From contig NZ_JACVFB010000003.1 of assembly GCF_014529945.1 (NCBI RefSeq), positions 868,001 through 932,000 on the forward strand: DNA of 64,000 bases, read 5' to 3'. The notes beneath the pieces are model-generated. The model was not told the DNA's origin and did no database searches. It saw nothing but the letters and a program-made list of their open reading frames with translations. The number at the start of each line of letters is the position of its first letter. The first letter of the stretch is position 1. Made by a program: the position numbers and the translations under genes. This document shows, piece by piece, positions 46,881 through 56,234 of this stretch. Origin of the DNA: Chitinophaga varians. GTDB lineage: Bacteria; Bacteroidota; Bacteroidia; Chitinophagales; Chitinophagaceae.

Positions 46881-47480
46881 TCATAACAATTCCTTAATAA
46901 TCAGCAGGGTGGTGTAGGTGCCCAGATGATAACTACAATAAGTACGAATGAAGTGCATCGCCTCTGCCAGATGGCGTTTCACGGTTTCGGGCGAAAGGTT
47001 CAGCGCCCTGGCCGCCTCCTCCCTTTTCATGCCGTGCTCTTTGATCAGCTGGTAAACTTTTTGCTGCTGGGGCGACAAACGGGACACGGCATCATGTAAT
47101 ATCTGACGGTATTCTTTTTCCAGCAACTGCTCACTGGAAGAAGCTACCGGCGGCAACAACCACTCTTCCTGATCAGAAATAGCGTGACTGGTGGCTTGCT
47201 GCGCCAGCTGTTTCATGGTTTTGAACACACGGTTACGGGTAATCGTAAACAGCCAGGCGGTAAAATATTCCAGCTCCGGCAGCTGCTCTCTTTTCAACCA
47301 TACCTTCAGAAACACGTCCAGCACGATCTCCTCCGCTACCGCTTCGGAGCCGGTGATCTTCCAGGCGATGGTGTATACTTTATTACGGTACTGATGAAAA
47401 AGCGTCTCAAATGCTTTCTCATCTCCGTTGGCAATCGCCCGGAACAGGTTGTTCTCAGTATGTAGCTCGTGGGCGGTCAT
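46881..47480 (-). CDS. FecI-like ECF sigma factor (phosphodiesterase locus)
   Basis: 199 residues. Region 2 (FHQYRNKVYTIAWKI, EEIVLDVFLKVWLKR, FTAWLFTITRNRVF) and region 4 (LSPQQQKVYQLIKEHGMKRE, ARALNLSPETVKRHLAEAM). The end is a hydrophobic tail, TYTTLLIIKELL. Expected to drive the susC operon downstream; its own promoter has a perfect -7 box 19 bp before the start. Confidence 0.93.
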   Translation of the reverse strand: MTAHELHTENNLFRAIANGDEKAFETLFHQYRNKVYTIAWKITGSEAVAEEIVLDVFLKVWLKREQLPELEYFTAWLFTITRNRVFKTMKQLAQQATSHAISDQEEWLLPPVASSSEQLLEKEYRQILHDAVSRLSPQQQKVYQLIKEHGMKREEAARALNLSPETVKRHLAEAMHFIRTYCSYHLGTYTTLLIIKELL

Positions 47481-47498
47481 CCAGATAGATTTTGGTCA

Positions 47499-47506
47499 CA
47501 AATATA
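47499..47506 (-). promoter_or_regulatory. -7 element (TATATTTG on the minus strand)
   Basis: A perfect TAnnTTTG 19 bp upstream of the ECF sigma start codon. This suggests the sigma gene is read by the housekeeping sigma factor rather than by itself. No clear -33 element. Confidence 0.45.
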
Positions 47507-47593
47507 ATATGGTGATGCTTGTATCACTTTCCTTTAATGCCCGCTGCGGCTGGATTTCATAATTAAATAACATTTAGCCCAATTACGAAGTGG

Positions 47594-47808
47594 AATTACG
47601 GATTACGAATTACGGATTACGAATTGAGATTTTCTTTCATTCAATGACCTCCAACAAAACGCTTAAAGTATAAAACAAGATCTTTAAAAAACTTTAAAAT
47701 ACGCAACCGGACAAACAAAAGCAATACAGGACCTTAAAAAGCCACTTGGGGCATGCACGAACAAAACATTTGTTCATACATGCCCCAAATTCGTAACTCG
47801 TCATTCGT
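47594..47808. repeat. Heptamer arrays flanking a hairpin
   Basis: Four RATTACG heptamers (47594-47621) on one side and three AATTCGT-like heptamers (47788-47808) on the other, in inverted orientation. The right-hand array sits on a hairpin: TTGGGGCATG/CATGCCCCAA (47746-47755 with 47779-47788), with inner arms GAACAAA/TTTGTTC (47759-47765 with 47769-47775). The array ends 6 bp from the SusD stop codon. This accounts for most of the 334 bp gap at 47481-47814; the rest shows only the sigma-gene promoter. Confidence 0.75.
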
Positions 47809-47814
47809 AATTGA

Positions 47815-49512
47815 CTACCAGCCTTTATTCTGCGGCAGCAGCTTAGGATTCAATGTCAGTTCCTGTGTGGGAATAGGATACAGATACATTTTATCATTCC
47901 ATACCCTGGCAATAATGTCGGGATATACCCGGATGTAGCCGTTGGCATCCAGCACGATGTCTTTCACCTGTCCCTGATTAGGATACTGGGCTTTTACTTC
48001 AGGGCGCAGTTTCATTCCCAGGACAGACGCAGGATTTTCGATGAGCTTGCCGGCATTCCAGCGTAGCAGGTCATCAAAACGGAAACCTTCAGCGCCCAGC
48101 TCTACCCTTCTCTCACGGCGGATTTCATCGAGCAGCACCGGTAAGGCAGGGAAATCGGACTTCGGGTCTTTTACCAGCGCATCGATCTGCATGGCAGGCA
48201 TGCCTACCCTTGCACGCAGTCTGCTGATCGTTTGATCGATCACGTTTTGATCACACTCATTGAGCTCTGCTTTGGCTTCTGCATATACCAGCAATACTTC
48301 CGCATAACGGAAAATAAACAGGTCCAGCGTAGACTGATTGGCGTTCCACTGCTCCAGACTGGAGGAACGGCCCTTCACCCGCTGGTATCCGGTACTGGTA
48401 ACGCTGGTGCCTATACGCGGCAGCGTAATAATATCCTTGTTGCCGCTGGCATCTACCTGAAACACAAACCCCGGGGTAGCGATCAGCTGTCCAAAACGGG
48501 GATCACGGTTGGTGATTTCCGCCTGGATGGAATCATCGCCTTTATACAGCGGACTGAGGGCAGTCGGCAGGCCGTCGGTACACAGGAAAGAGCGTACAAA
48601 ACTTTTGCTGAAACCGGTATTACCTTCTCCCAGCTGACGGGTCAGATTGTGCATGAACACATCCTTGATAAAACGTTTGGGCATAATCGCTTCTTTATTG
48701 CCCAGCAGTTCTTCCTGTATAAACAGATTGTAATAATCGGTAGCAGGATGTCCGGTAGTATACAGATCATACATACCGCTGGCCATTACCAGCTGCGCGG
48801 CGTTAGCCGCTTCGCGTATCATCGGCTGGTCGTCGCTCAGGTTATGATACTTGCGGTAAGTGCCTTCCCACAGGCAGATACGTGCTTTCAATGCAGCGGC
48901 AGCATATTTATGCAGGCGGCCTTTTTCTGCGCTACCAGGCACCGGCAGGTTATCAACGGCAAAGTTCAGGTCTGCCAATACAGAGTCCATCACCTGCTTG
49001 TGCGGCGTACGCGGCAGATTCAGCTCCGGTGAATTTTCATTCAGGTCTTTGGAGAACCAGGGCACATCACCATAACGTTTTACTTTCTGCCAGAAATACA
49101 ATGCCCGGAAGAAACGCGCTTCGGCTGCATATTTATTTTTCACATCATCCCCTGCGGCAGCGCGCTGGTAGCGGGACAGGAAGTAGTTGACGCTCCTTTC
49201 GTTCTTCCAGCTCCATTCGCCTTTATCGTCATCTTTTACGATGGGCACTATGTACTGGCCCGACAAAAACGCGTCTTTACTGCGCGGCACCATATCGTCG
49301 GAGTTATTGTCCGAATTATTGTCCATCACGGGCAGGGTATTGTAAAAACCGTTACAATACAACTTCAGGTCAGACTCGTTCTTAAAGAAAGTCGGATCAC
49401 TGAAAGCATCGTCCGGATTCAGGTCGAGGAAAGAATCACGCTTACAGCCGGCTAATGCCATCACTGATAACGTCAACGCATATATGATATTTATTTTTTT
49501 CATCATCATCAT
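47815..49512 (-). CDS. SusD/RagB-family lipoprotein (enzyme-free locus)
   Basis: 565 residues. Start at one of four successive ATGs (49512-49503). Lipobox ALAGC, then KRDSFLDLNPDDAFSDPTFF. Core motif ARFFRALYFWQKVKRYGDVPWF and closing helix EIRRERRVELGAEGFRFDDLLRW. 12 bp after the SusC stop. No other gene follows in this operon. Confidence 0.93.
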   Translation of the reverse strand: MMMMKKINIIYALTLSVMALAGCKRDSFLDLNPDDAFSDPTFFKNESDLKLYCNGFYNTLPVMDNNSDNNSDDMVPRSKDAFLSGQYIVPIVKDDDKGEWSWKNERSVNYFLSRYQRAAAGDDVKNKYAAEARFFRALYFWQKVKRYGDVPWFSKDLNENSPELNLPRTPHKQVMDSVLADLNFAVDNLPVPGSAEKGRLHKYAAAALKARICLWEGTYRKYHNLSDDQPMIREAANAAQLVMASGMYDLYTTGHPATDYYNLFIQEELLGNKEAIMPKRFIKDVFMHNLTRQLGEGNTGFSKSFVRSFLCTDGLPTALSPLYKGDDSIQAEITNRDPRFGQLIATPGFVFQVDASGNKDIITLPRIGTSVTSTGYQRVKGRSSSLEQWNANQSTLDLFIFRYAEVLLVYAEAKAELNECDQNVIDQTISRLRARVGMPAMQIDALVKDPKSDFPALPVLLDEIRRERRVELGAEGFRFDDLLRWNAGKLIENPASVLGMKLRPEVKAQYPNQGQVKDIVLDANGYIRVYPDIIARVWNDKMYLYPIPTQELTLNPKLLPQNKGW

Positions 49513-49524
49513 GTTTTGGATGGA

Positions 49525-52500
49525 TTATAAGCCCAGTTGCAAACCGAAAGAGATAGCCCTGTTAAGCGGATAGTCTTTCGCATCAAATATTTCCGGATCG
49601 TAAGCTTTGTGCAGCCTGGTCACTTCGAACAGGTTCTGTGCAGACACGTATACACGCAGTTTCTGCATTCGCATAGCGCGCATGGCTGTAGCGGGCAACG
49701 TGTATCCGATCGACAGATTTTTCATACGGGCATACGCTGCATGCTGCAGGTATTTCGTTTGTGCCTGGAAGTTGCCGCCGCCACCAAAGCGCTGGCGCGG
49801 ATAATAGGCATTGGGGGTCTCCGGTGTCCAGTAATCGAGCTGGTATACCATCGGTACGTCCCATTCGCTTTTGAAACCCCAGAAGGTGTTGCCGTCCAGC
49901 ATCACGTCGCGTTTGCCCACGCCCTGAATGAGCATGTTAAAATCAAAGTTTTTGTATTGCACGGAGAGGTTCAGTCCGAACTGATAACGGGGCGTTTTGT
50001 TACCGATCACTTTACGGTCACCCGGGTCCACGGCGGTATTCTGGCCGCTGGTGATTTTTTTGTCGCCGTTCAGGTCTTTGAACCGGATATCGCCGGCCAG
50101 CCATTTGCCGTTCCAGAGGTTGGACTGATCTGCGCCCGCTGCTTCTGCGTCTGACTGGAAAAATCCGTCGGTCACATATCCCCAGATCTCGTCCAGCTTC
50201 TGCCCGACGTAGTAGGTATTGCTGCCGAGTGTTTTGGTGGGATTGAGATCGTAGCGGGTGATGGTGGCGGAGTAATCAGACAAAGCCAGATTCACTTCAT
50301 AGGAAAGATCATCGTTGATCTTATCTCTCCAATTCACGCCCAGTTCCCAGCCTTTGGTGCGCATTTCGCCGGTATTCACTTTGGGAGCGGACGTGCCGAG
50401 GATACCAGGCAGCGGATAACCATTCAGCAACATGTCTTTGGTATCACGGATATACCAGTCGAAAGTGGCGCTGAGACGGTTTTTCAGCAGGGTTACATCC
50501 AAACCGAAGTTGCGCGTGCTCACTTTTTCCCAGGTGAAATGCTGGCTTACCAGACCGGGCACGCCTACATATACGCCTTTCTGATCATCGAAGATATAAT
50601 CGACCTTACCGCCTGGCATCGTAGGGATGTAAGGATAAATGTCCGTATTGGCATTCTGATCCGGGTTCAGCGCCTGGTTGCCCAAAGTACCGTAGGAAGC
50701 ACGCAGCTTCAGGTCATTGACCACATCCAGCAATGGTTTAAAGAATCCTTCTTCAGATACGCGCCAGCCGGCAGATACAGAAGGCAGGAACACGTAGCGG
50801 CTGTTGGCCGGGAAACGGGAAGTACCATCGTAACGGCCGTTTACTTCCAGCAGGTATTTGTTGGCGTAATCATAGTTCAACCGGAAGAAGGAACCAGCCA
50901 GTGCCCAGCTGTACTGGCGACCATCGGCCAGCGGACTGTTGTCGTTGTTGAGGTTGATGGCCGGCATGGTCTGATCGATCAGGTTTTTCACTTTTACGTT
51001 AAACCCTTTCACCTGTTTCTTTTCCTGATTGTACCCTACCATGGCTTTCAGGAAGTGCTGACCAAACTGGCGGGAGTATTCCGCATAGGCATTCAGCGCC
51101 ATATAGTAGTCGTTGTTATTGCTTTCTTTTACGCTGCTGGGCTTACTCCATGGGAAAGTGCCGAGCAGTATGCCATTGGCGCCATACTCCTGATACTCTT
51201 TGTAATGTTGCTGGTTGTTCAGGTTATAGCTGTTCCACGTATAGTCACCTACGATACGCAGGTTTTTCACGGGTTTCAGCACAAATCCGCCGGTGAGCCA
51301 CAGGTCGTTGGCGGTTTCTTTGGTGCGGCCGTTGAGGGTGGCGAGGGCTACGATGTTGGTGAAAGAGCCCTGTCCGGAGAAGTGGCCATCGGGGTGATAA
51401 ACAGGCATGATGGGGCGTAGGTCGCCGGAAATCCAGCCGGATGAAAGGCCGCCGTGACTCGCAGGAGTTGGCTTGTTGCTCTCCGTACGATTGAGCATCA
51501 TTTTCATATTCAGCTCCAGCCAGGAAGTTGCTTCTGTATTCAGTTTCAGGCTGGCATTGTATCTTTTAAAATCTTCGTTGGCTACTTTCAGCAGTCCTTT
51601 CTGATCGAAATAACCGAGGGAGGCCACGTAGCCTGTTTTACCCTGGCCACCGGAGATAGACACGTTATGGTCCATCATAGGCGCCCATCCGGGATAGAGT
51701 TCTTTTATCCAGTCGGTATTGCCTACATAGCGGTATTTGGAAGGGTTGGCGGGGTCCACATATACCGGCAGGTTGTTGGCCGGATCTTTAAAATAAGCTG
51801 CAGCGCGAACAGAATCTTCTGTGGTAAAAGGTTCTGAAGCAGCATTGCCGCCGGAGAGTTGGCCGGTGCGGTCGGCCTCGCGGTGCATGCGGATATAATC
51901 TACCGAATTGAGGTATTTGGGCATGCGGGTGGGGCGGGTGATGGTGTAAGACGTAGAATAGTTCAGCCGCAGCGGCGCATCCTTACCCGGTTTTTTGGTA
52001 GTGATGAGGATAACGCCGTAAGCGCCTCTTACCCCGTAGATCGCCGCAGACGCCGCATCTTTCAGCACGGTCACGTTGGCCACGTCAGCAGGATTGATGA
52101 GGTTAGGGTCCATCTGCACACCATCTACCAGTACCAGCGGGCCACCGCCGTTGATAGAAGTGTTGCCGCGCACATTGAAGGTAGCGCCTTTGCCCGGAGC
52201 GCCGTTGTTCAGGTTCACATTGAGGTTGGGCACCATGCCCTGCAGGCCCTGTGCGAGGTTCACCAGTGGCCGGCTTTCCAGTTTTTTACCGTCCAGCGTA
52301 GCCACAGCGCCGGTGAGGTCACCTTTTTTCTGGCTGCCATAACCAACGACCACCACTTCGTTGAGGCCCTGTGTATCTTCCTGCAGGGTGATATTCACCG
52401 TGGTACGGCCTTCCACGGCAACGGTTTGCTGGATGTGCCCGATAAAGGAAAATACCAGGGTGGCATTGTCCGGCGCATTCAGTTCGTACTCGCCATGAGC

Positions 52501-52974
52501 GTTGGTGACAGCGCCGGCGTTGGCACCGGAGACTTTTACCGTAACGCCTGGCAGCGGTTCGCCTTTGGCGTTGACCACCTTTCCTTTGATATGTTTGTCG
52601 CGGATTTCATTACCGGCGCGGGTTACCACCACTACGTTATTGTCCAGCACTTTATAGTGCAGGTTAAGGGGCAACAGCAGGCGGTCCAGCGCTTCGGTCA
52701 CGGTCACCCCACTCATATCAATAGATACAGGGGGTACATCTTTCAACTCATCATTATTAAAGAAAAAACGATAATTGGATTTCTTCTCCAGCATGATCAG
52801 CATTTTATCCAGGAGCGTGGCCTCTGCCCGGATACTGATCTTTTTCTGGGAATAAACACTGGCCGAAGCCTGCGCTACCAGTAGCAGCAACAACGTGGTG
52901 AACTTCATAATCAATAACATCTGCTGGACCCTTGCCCATACGGTGGGAGATCCCGACTTAGTAAATTTTTTCAT
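49525..52974 (-). CDS. SusC/RagA transporter with STN domain (enzyme-free locus)
   Basis: 1149 residues. Signal segment about 17-40 (MLLIMKFTTLLLLLVAQASA). STN domain about 45-120 (LLDKMLIMLEKKSNYRFFF), carboxypeptidase-D-like domain about 127-205 (GKVVNAKGEPLPGVTVKVSG), TonB-box-like LNEVVVVGYGSQ, plug about 218-325 (VRGAYGVILITTKKPG), barrel to the end. It is a sensing nutrient importer whose substrate is unknown, since no enzyme is coded alongside. Confidence 0.95.
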   Translation of the reverse strand: MKKFTKSGSPTVWARVQQMLLIMKFTTLLLLLVAQASASVYSQKKISIRAEATLLDKMLIMLEKKSNYRFFFNNDELKDVPPVSIDMSGVTVTEALDRLLLPLNLHYKVLDNNVVVVTRAGNEIRDKHIKGKVVNAKGEPLPGVTVKVSGANAGAVTNAHGEYELNAPDNATLVFSFIGHIQQTVAVEGRTTVNITLQEDTQGLNEVVVVGYGSQKKGDLTGAVATLDGKKLESRPLVNLAQGLQGMVPNLNVNLNNGAPGKGATFNVRGNTSINGGGPLVLVDGVQMDPNLINPADVANVTVLKDAASAAIYGVRGAYGVILITTKKPGKDAPLRLNYSTSYTITRPTRMPKYLNSVDYIRMHREADRTGQLSGGNAASEPFTTEDSVRAAAYFKDPANNLPVYVDPANPSKYRYVGNTDWIKELYPGWAPMMDHNVSISGGQGKTGYVASLGYFDQKGLLKVANEDFKRYNASLKLNTEATSWLELNMKMMLNRTESNKPTPASHGGLSSGWISGDLRPIMPVYHPDGHFSGQGSFTNIVALATLNGRTKETANDLWLTGGFVLKPVKNLRIVGDYTWNSYNLNNQQHYKEYQEYGANGILLGTFPWSKPSSVKESNNNDYYMALNAYAEYSRQFGQHFLKAMVGYNQEKKQVKGFNVKVKNLIDQTMPAINLNNDNSPLADGRQYSWALAGSFFRLNYDYANKYLLEVNGRYDGTSRFPANSRYVFLPSVSAGWRVSEEGFFKPLLDVVNDLKLRASYGTLGNQALNPDQNANTDIYPYIPTMPGGKVDYIFDDQKGVYVGVPGLVSQHFTWEKVSTRNFGLDVTLLKNRLSATFDWYIRDTKDMLLNGYPLPGILGTSAPKVNTGEMRTKGWELGVNWRDKINDDLSYEVNLALSDYSATITRYDLNPTKTLGSNTYYVGQKLDEIWGYVTDGFFQSDAEAAGADQSNLWNGKWLAGDIRFKDLNGDKKITSGQNTAVDPGDRKVIGNKTPRYQFGLNLSVQYKNFDFNMLIQGVGKRDVMLDGNTFWGFKSEWDVPMVYQLDYWTPETPNAYYPRQRFGGGGNFQAQTKYLQHAAYARMKNLSIGYTLPATAMRAMRMQKLRVYVSAQNLFEVTRLHKAYDPEIFDAKDYPLNRAISFGLQLGL

Positions 52975-53001
52975 ACCTTGGATTTGTTGAGTTGATACAA
53001 T

Positions 53002-53074
53002 AGGAGTCCCTGAAACCTTCGAACGTAAAAGGTCTCCTCATGCTTGACAACGGGGAATGTGCGCGCATTTCCCG
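53002..53074 (-). promoter_or_regulatory. Two hairpins in the susC leader
   Basis: Between fecR and susC. Hairpin one at 53051-53074: CGGGGAATG/CATTTCCCG with one mismatch and a TGCGCG loop. Hairpin two at about 53002-53038: outer AGGAG/CTCCT and inner ACCTT/AAGGT arms. Hairpin one shares its plan with the element at 62160-62184 before the next susC gene. Confidence 0.5.
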
Positions 53075-53154
53075 TTCTTTTTTCATAAAGATGTTACAGG
53101 TGGTTATCAGGTGAAGCCTGACAGTACTTTCATAACTACCGATTTAGACTTTGA

Positions 53155-54240
53155 TTAATGAATAATGACTTTTCCCGCGGTGACGTTATATTCGAATTGT
53201 TTGGTCTGTTTTAACATGCCCAGCAGTTGGTCCAGCGACTCTCCCTGTACGTTGCCGGTAAAGGAAGTCTGTAATAATGACTGGTTGTGACATTCTATGG
53301 TAATGCCATACCATCTTTCCATTCTTTTTATCAGTTGTGAAAAATTCTCATTACGGTATACAAATCTGTTTTCCACCCAGGCAGCTTCGGCTATCAGGCT
53401 GCCGGCATGCTCCTTCTCCATACTTTCCAACACAATCAATGGTTTCTGATCATCCGGACGGGCCGCTGGCAGTGGTTTCGACGCAGTGTCCATAATGGAG
53501 TTGGCCACCAGTAATTTCTGCCGGGGACTGAGCGTGATATGTTGTTTGCCTGCATCTTTCACGGTTACTTCTACCGCGCCACTGATGAGTGCTGTTTCTG
53601 TATGTGGTTCATCGGCGTAAGCCCGTACGTTGAACGTGGTGCCGAGGACTTTTATATCGACCGTATTGGTATGGATAACAAATGGATAGTTGGCCATTTT
53701 AGTCACATCAAAATACCCCTCCCCGGTGAGTTTCACCTGCCTGCCTGATTTAGCGAAATTGTTAGGATAGGATAAGGTACTGCCGGCGTTGAGCATCACC
53801 AAAGTGCCGTCCGGAAGCGTGATGCGTGTTTTGGAACCGGGTCGCGTTTGTACCGTGCTCCATACCACCGTAGCAGTAGTGGTGCGCAGGTACGTCATCG
53901 TAGCGGCACCGAGCAACAGCAACAGCGATGCTGCTGCCGCCATTGCCCGCCAGCGGCGGCGTGGCGCCGGCGTACTGTCTTCCGTTGCTTCCGGTATCCG
54001 TGGCGTTTCATTATTTTCAGCAGCAGCCATATCACCCATGATGCGGTCCAGCAGTATTTCTTTCCTTTCCAGCGTGGGCTTGCCCGTACTTTGCAGGGAT
54101 ATTTTGTCCAACAGCTCCTGTTGCCGGGCCACCTCAGGGGCAGCTTCCAGCAAGACTTCCAGCTCCATCTCTTCAGCGGCCGACAAAATGCCTGCCGTCC
54201 GTTTGGCCATCAGTTCCCAAAGCCTTTCGTGTTGTTCCAT
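53155..54240 (-). CDS. FecR-family anti-sigma factor (enzyme-free locus)
   Basis: 361 residues. Cytoplasmic part 1-97, membrane helix about 98-117 (RAMAAAASLLLLLGAATMTYL), FecR domain (ITLPDGTLVMLNAGSTLSYPNNFA, LTGEGYFDVTKMANYPFVI), and a DUF4974-type C-terminal domain (FVYRNENFSQLIKRMERWYG). It acts between the SusC and sigma factor of this locus. Confidence 0.93.
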   Translation of the reverse strand: MEQHERLWELMAKRTAGILSAAEEMELEVLLEAAPEVARQQELLDKISLQSTGKPTLERKEILLDRIMGDMAAAENNETPRIPEATEDSTPAPRRRWRAMAAAASLLLLLGAATMTYLRTTTATVVWSTVQTRPGSKTRITLPDGTLVMLNAGSTLSYPNNFAKSGRQVKLTGEGYFDVTKMANYPFVIHTNTVDIKVLGTTFNVRAYADEPHTETALISGAVEVTVKDAGKQHITLSPRQKLLVANSIMDTASKPLPAARPDDQKPLIVLESMEKEHAGSLIAEAAWVENRFVYRNENFSQLIKRMERWYGITIECHNQSLLQTSFTGNVQGESLDQLLGMLKQTKQFEYNVTAGKVIIH

Positions 54241-54334
54241 TAAATTGACATGTTACGGTGATGTAACAGATAAGACAGTATTTTGGAGAAATACTATGAA
54301 GCGGGGGAGAAATTTTTTTTATTTTTTTATTTTC

Positions 54335-54913
54335 TCATTCCATCCAGCCGAAGTGCTGACGGATATCGATTACCTCACCCAGCTTTTTGAGGGCGATCGC
54401 CATTTGGGTGTTCACCGTGTTGATGGATACCTCCAGGATTTCCGCCACCTCCCGGTATTTGAGGCCGTCTTCCTTTACCAGGCGGAAGATCAGTTTACAG
54501 CGGGCGGGCAACAGGTTGATGGCCGATTCTATCTTCCGCAGGTTTTCCTTGCTGATCAGCATATCTTCCGGGGAGGCAGCCATGGCATTGACAGCTACCT
54601 GGATATGTTCACCCGTGAGTACTTCCGGCATCCTGCCTGCGCTGGTGCGGTAATTATAAGCGGTATTACGGACAGCCGTGTACAAATAAGTATTGAGGTT
54701 ACGCACGGCAGGAAGCGTGGCGCGGTTCTGCCATATCTTCACAAATACATCGGACACTGCTTCTTCTGCCTCTTCGCGGGAAGGCAGCAGGGAAGCCGCA
54801 AAAACAATCAGCCGGTCGCTATACTGCAAAAACAGCTGGCGAAAAGCTAGTTGATCATTGTCCCTGTATATTTTCTCTAACAGATCCTGCATCTGTAAAT
54901 AATTGTTGGTCAC
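54335..54913 (-). CDS. FecI-like ECF sigma factor (enzyme-free locus)
   Basis: 192 residues with the GTG at 54913, or 185 with the ATG at 54892. The ATG is the better codon, but a near -7 box (CATCTTTG on the minus strand, 54925-54932) would suit the GTG, so the start is open. Region 2: FLQYSDRLIVFAASLLPSRE, EEAVSDVFVKIWQNR, LNTYLYTAVRNTAYNY. Region 4: LPARCKLIFRLVKEDGLKYRE, AEILEVSINTVNTQMAIAL. No hydrophobic tail. Confidence 0.92.
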   Translation of the reverse strand: MTNNYLQMQDLLEKIYRDNDQLAFRQLFLQYSDRLIVFAASLLPSREEAEEAVSDVFVKIWQNRATLPAVRNLNTYLYTAVRNTAYNYRTSAGRMPEVLTGEHIQVAVNAMAASPEDMLISKENLRKIESAINLLPARCKLIFRLVKEDGLKYREVAEILEVSINTVNTQMAIALKKLGEVIDIRQHFGWME

Positions 54914-55010
54914 ATTCCACTTGACAAAGATGGTATTGGTAAGGTAGCCCAGTCCACTTATTCACAATACCTGAAATTTAGCGGATACTGATACTGAATT
55001 AACTTCACGC

Positions 55011-55152
55011 AAAGGCGCAAAGCAGCAAAGCAGCAAAGAATTAACAAGAATTATAAGAAAGCAAAGGAGCGGAGATCAAAATATGATCTCCGCTCCTTTG
55101 CTTTCTTTTTAATCTTAAAAAAATCTTTGCTGCTTTGCTGCTTTGCGCCTTT
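55011..55152. repeat. Large nested palindrome built of GCAAAG repeats
   Basis: Outer arms of 29 bp match perfectly (55011-55039 with 55124-55152) and are made of GCAAAGCA-type direct repeats. Inside is a second, 24 bp perfect stem (55055-55078 with 55084-55107) around a 5-base loop. It lies 20 bp after the stop codon of the isoaspartyl peptidase gene and probably ends that operon. No coding potential. Confidence 0.88.
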
Positions 55153-55172
55153 GTGTGACGGCTTTGCGTGAC

Positions 55173-56210
55173 CTATTTATAGATATAAATCTCGATTTTC
55201 CCCTCTTTCGTTACCGCGCCTCTGTACATACCTTCTGTATTGAAAGGCATCGCCATATTACCGTTTTTGTCCAGCGCGATAAGGCCACCATCACCGCCCA
55301 TATCGCCGACTTTTTTGATAACGGTTTTGCCGGCGTCCTGTACAGACAATCCTTTGTATTCCATCAGCGCGGAAAGGTCGTAAGCGACTACGTTGCGGAT
55401 GTAATACTCGCCCCAGCCGGTGCAGGACACGGCCACGGTGTTATTATTAGCGTAGGTGCCAGCGCCGATAATAGGAGAATCACCTACACGGCCGTACTTT
55501 TTGTTGGTCATGCCACCGGTGGAAGTAGCCGCTGCCAGGTTACCCTGCTTGTCCAGCGCTACAGCACCTACCGTACCGAATTTATTGTCCTTGTTGATAA
55601 TACCGAACTTACCGGGGTTCGTATAGGCGTTGGATTTGGCTGCGGCCAGCGAGTCTTCTTTCAGCGCTTTCTGCAAGCCTTTCCAGCGTGACTCGGTGCG
55701 GAAGTAAGAAGGGTCCACCATTTCCAGTCCGGCTTCTTTGGCAAACTTCTCCGCGCCGGGGCCGATCATCATCACATGCTCGGATTTCTCCATCACCGCA
55801 CGGGCGGCGCTGACTGGGTTCTTTATCACGGTCACACCCGCTACTGCGCCGGCTGCCCTGGTTTTACCGTTCATGATAGCCGCATCCAGCTCATTACGCC
55901 CCTCATGGGTGAATACAGCGCCTTTGCCAGCGTTAAAAAGAGAATCGTCTTCCAATACCCGCACGGTTGCCTCTACAGCATCGAGACTGCTGCCGCCGGA
56001 TTGCAGCACGCCATAGCCCTTCTCCAACGCCCGCTTCAGAGATACCTTGTAAGCTTCCTCCATTTCGGGCGACATGTTCTTTTTCAGGATAGTGCCTGCA
56101 CCTCCGTGTATCACCAATACATACTGGCCGGCTTTTTTCTGGGCCGACGCTATATTTCCGATCATCATCAGGCAACAGGCCAGTAACAAATAGCAAAAAC
56201 CTCTTTTCAT
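55173..56210 (-). CDS. Exported isoaspartyl peptidase/L-asparaginase (Ntn hydrolase)
   Basis: 345 residues with a signal peptide ending NIASA (about 1-23), so it works in the periplasm or outside. It is a plant-type asparaginase precursor that cuts itself between Gly212 and Thr213 (FGTVGAVALD). Against the E. coli enzyme, catalytic Thr179, Thr197 and Thr230 line up with Thr213, Thr231 (TSTGG) and Thr264 (SCTGWGE), and the substrate-binding Arg207 and Asp210 with Arg241 and Asp244 (GRVGDSP). These enzymes release the beta-linked aspartate from isoaspartyl dipeptides; beta-Asp-Arg is the product of cyanophycinase, coded 24 bp upstream. Asparagine hydrolysis is a possible secondary activity. Confidence 0.93.
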   Translation of the reverse strand: MKRGFCYLLLACCLMMIGNIASAQKKAGQYVLVIHGGAGTILKKNMSPEMEEAYKVSLKRALEKGYGVLQSGGSSLDAVEATVRVLEDDSLFNAGKGAVFTHEGRNELDAAIMNGKTRAAGAVAGVTVIKNPVSAARAVMEKSEHVMMIGPGAEKFAKEAGLEMVDPSYFRTESRWKGLQKALKEDSLAAAKSNAYTNPGKFGIINKDNKFGTVGAVALDKQGNLAAATSTGGMTNKKYGRVGDSPIIGAGTYANNNTVAVSCTGWGEYYIRNVVAYDLSALMEYKGLSVQDAGKTVIKKVGDMGGDGGLIALDKNGNMAMPFNTEGMYRGAVTKEGKIEIYIYK

Positions 56211-56234
56211 GTAAAGTCTTGTTTTATAAAATCA

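Noticed and set aside
47594..47808. CRISPR-like array
   Set aside because: The repeats are 7 bp and tandem with no unique spacers, and no cas gene is present.
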